The notes beneath the pieces are model-generated. The model made no database searches. It had not been told where the DNA came from and saw only the letters and a program-made list of their open reading frames with translations. 14,267 nt of DNA, taken from positions 1 to 14,267 of the forward strand of contig JADHTT010000006.1 of assembly GCA_016784825.1 (NCBI GenBank), in the 5' to 3' direction. Shown here in pieces: positions 13,423 through 14,267 of this stretch (within the stretch, counting starts at the first letter, position 1; the number at the start of each line of letters is the position of its first letter). The stretch is from Campylobacterales bacterium (GTDB lineage Bacteria > Campylobacterota > Campylobacteria > Campylobacterales > Arcobacteraceae). The translations under genes and the position numbers were made by a program.

Positions 13423-14267
13423 ATGTCAAAAAAGTTTATTGATATAATGGACACAACTTTCAGAGATGGATTTCAATCTGTTTTTGGAGGACGTGTTCTT
13501 ATGGATGATTTCTTCCCAGCTGTAGAGGCTGCAAGAGAAGCTGGGATCACACACTACGAATTTGGTGGTGGAGCAAGATTTCAATCACTATACTTCTATC
13601 TACAAGAAGATGCATTTAAAATGATGGATAAGTTTAGATCTATTGTTGGACCAGATGCAAACCTGCAAACACTTTCAAGAGGTATTAATACAGTTATGCT
13701 TGATACTGGTTCAAGAGAATTAGTAGATATGCATGCAAGAATGTTTGCAAAGCACGGTACTACAACTATTAGAAACTTTGATGCACTTAATGATGTACAA
13801 AACCTTGAATATTCAGCAGCTTGTATAAAAAAACATGGATTAAAGCATGAAGTTGTTGTAACAATGATGGATCTTCCTCCTGGGTGTGAAGGTGCTCATG
13901 ATGTACCATTTTATGAAAAGACATTAAGAGGTATCTTAGACTCCGGCTTACCATTTGATTCTGTATGTTTTAAAGATGCAAGTGGTACTGCTAATCCTAT
14001 TAAAGTATATGAAACTATTAAAATGGCTAGAAAGCTTCTAGGTGAAGATGTACATATTAGACTTCATACACATGAAACTGCTGGTGTATCTGTTGCTGCA
14101 TATTTAGCAGCTCTAGAAGCTGGTGCAGATGGTATTGATTTAGCTAACTCACCAGTAAGTGGTGGTACATCTCAACCAGATATTTTAACAATGTTACATG
14201 CTACTAAAGGTAGTAATTATGATCTTGGTGGACGAGAGATTGATAAAGTATTAAAATATCAAGAAGT
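13423..14267 (+). CDS. oadA: Oxaloacetate decarboxylase alpha / PycB-type carboxyltransferase (partial)
   Basis: The first 281 residues of the carboxyltransferase domain; the right edge cuts off the rest, including any biotinyl domain. The fold is the HMGL-like TIM barrel. Metal and catalytic residues are visible: Asp10 (DTTFRDG), Lys184 (CFKDASGTANP, the Lys that is carboxylated in relatives) and His215/His217 (LHTHETAG). RGINTVML and FDALNDVQNLEYS are also as in the family. The N-terminus is unusual: DTTFRDGFQSVFGGR replaces DTTLRDAHQSLLATR, and EFGGGARFQSLYFYLQED replaces the WGGATFD...RFLxEDPW stretch, so it belongs to a divergent subgroup. AAGG precedes the ATG, and oadG just upstream favours the Na+ pump over pyruvate carboxylase. 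The oadB partner is probably beyond the edge. Confidence 0.9.
   Translation, partial: MSKKFIDIMDTTFRDGFQSVFGGRVLMDDFFPAVEAAREAGITHYEFGGGARFQSLYFYLQEDAFKMMDKFRSIVGPDANLQTLSRGINTVMLDTGSRELVDMHARMFAKHGTTTIRNFDALNDVQNLEYSAACIKKHGLKHEVVVTMMDLPPGCEGAHDVPFYEKTLRGILDSGLPFDSVCFKDASGTANPIKVYETIKMARKLLGEDVHIRLHTHETAGVSVAAYLAALEAGADGIDLANSPVSGGTSQPDILTMLHATKGSNYDLGGREIDKVLKYQE

Overview
This is a compact, strongly AT-rich stretch of bacterial chromosome that reads as Campylobacterota (the former Epsilonproteobacteria). The signs are a RecR with a worn-down TOPRIM motif, a TIGR02757/DUF2400 protein, a divergent OadA behind OadG, promoters recognisable mainly by their -10 box, and AAGG-type ribosome binding sites. 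The gene mix would fit an Arcobacter- or Sulfurimonas-like organism, but I cannot fix the genus. There is no IS element, CRISPR array, tRNA, rRNA or prophage block. Most of the window is housekeeping chromosome, with one phage-repressor-like regulator in its most variable part.

Layout, left to right. (1) 1-2746, leftward: dnaJ, a 151-aa protein of unknown function, and an exported TlpA-type thioredoxin fused behind a hydrolase-like domain; the last gene runs off the left edge and is intact as far as seen. (2) 2813-3385, rightward: recR, divergent from dnaJ. (3) 3387-4652, leftward: murA (first committed step of peptidoglycan synthesis), tail to tail with recR at 1 bp. (4) 4689-5534, rightward: a CvfB/YitL-type S1 RNA-binding protein sharing a 36-bp divergent promoter region with murA. 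(5) 5540-7206, leftward: an EamA/DMT transporter and a short-chain dehydrogenase overlapping by ATGA. (6) 7244-11035, rightward: a TIGR02757/DUF2400 protein, metG with its own promoter, and a MurF-like protein without an ATP-binding loop. (7) 11032-12084, leftward: a CNNM/CorB-type membrane protein with paired CBS domains. (8) 12197-12853, leftward: an S24-peptidase (CI/LexA-type) repressor, followed by a 312-bp control region with a perfect 27-bp palindrome and a possible 31-codon gene. (9) 13166 to the right edge: oadG and the start of oadA, components of the Na+-pumping oxaloacetate decarboxylase.

The most unusual material is regulatory. Four genes (recR, murA, the S1 protein, DUF2400) have a -10 box so close to the start codon that they should be transcribed leaderless. 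Two divergent pairs share overlapping promoters. The S24 repressor has the full set of self-cleavage residues and an apparent operator between two overlapping divergent promoters, one of which would drive the 31-codon gene. That arrangement looks like a small CI/Cro-type switch, and it is the best candidate here for an undescribed system. I see no large new multigene defence or biosynthetic system.
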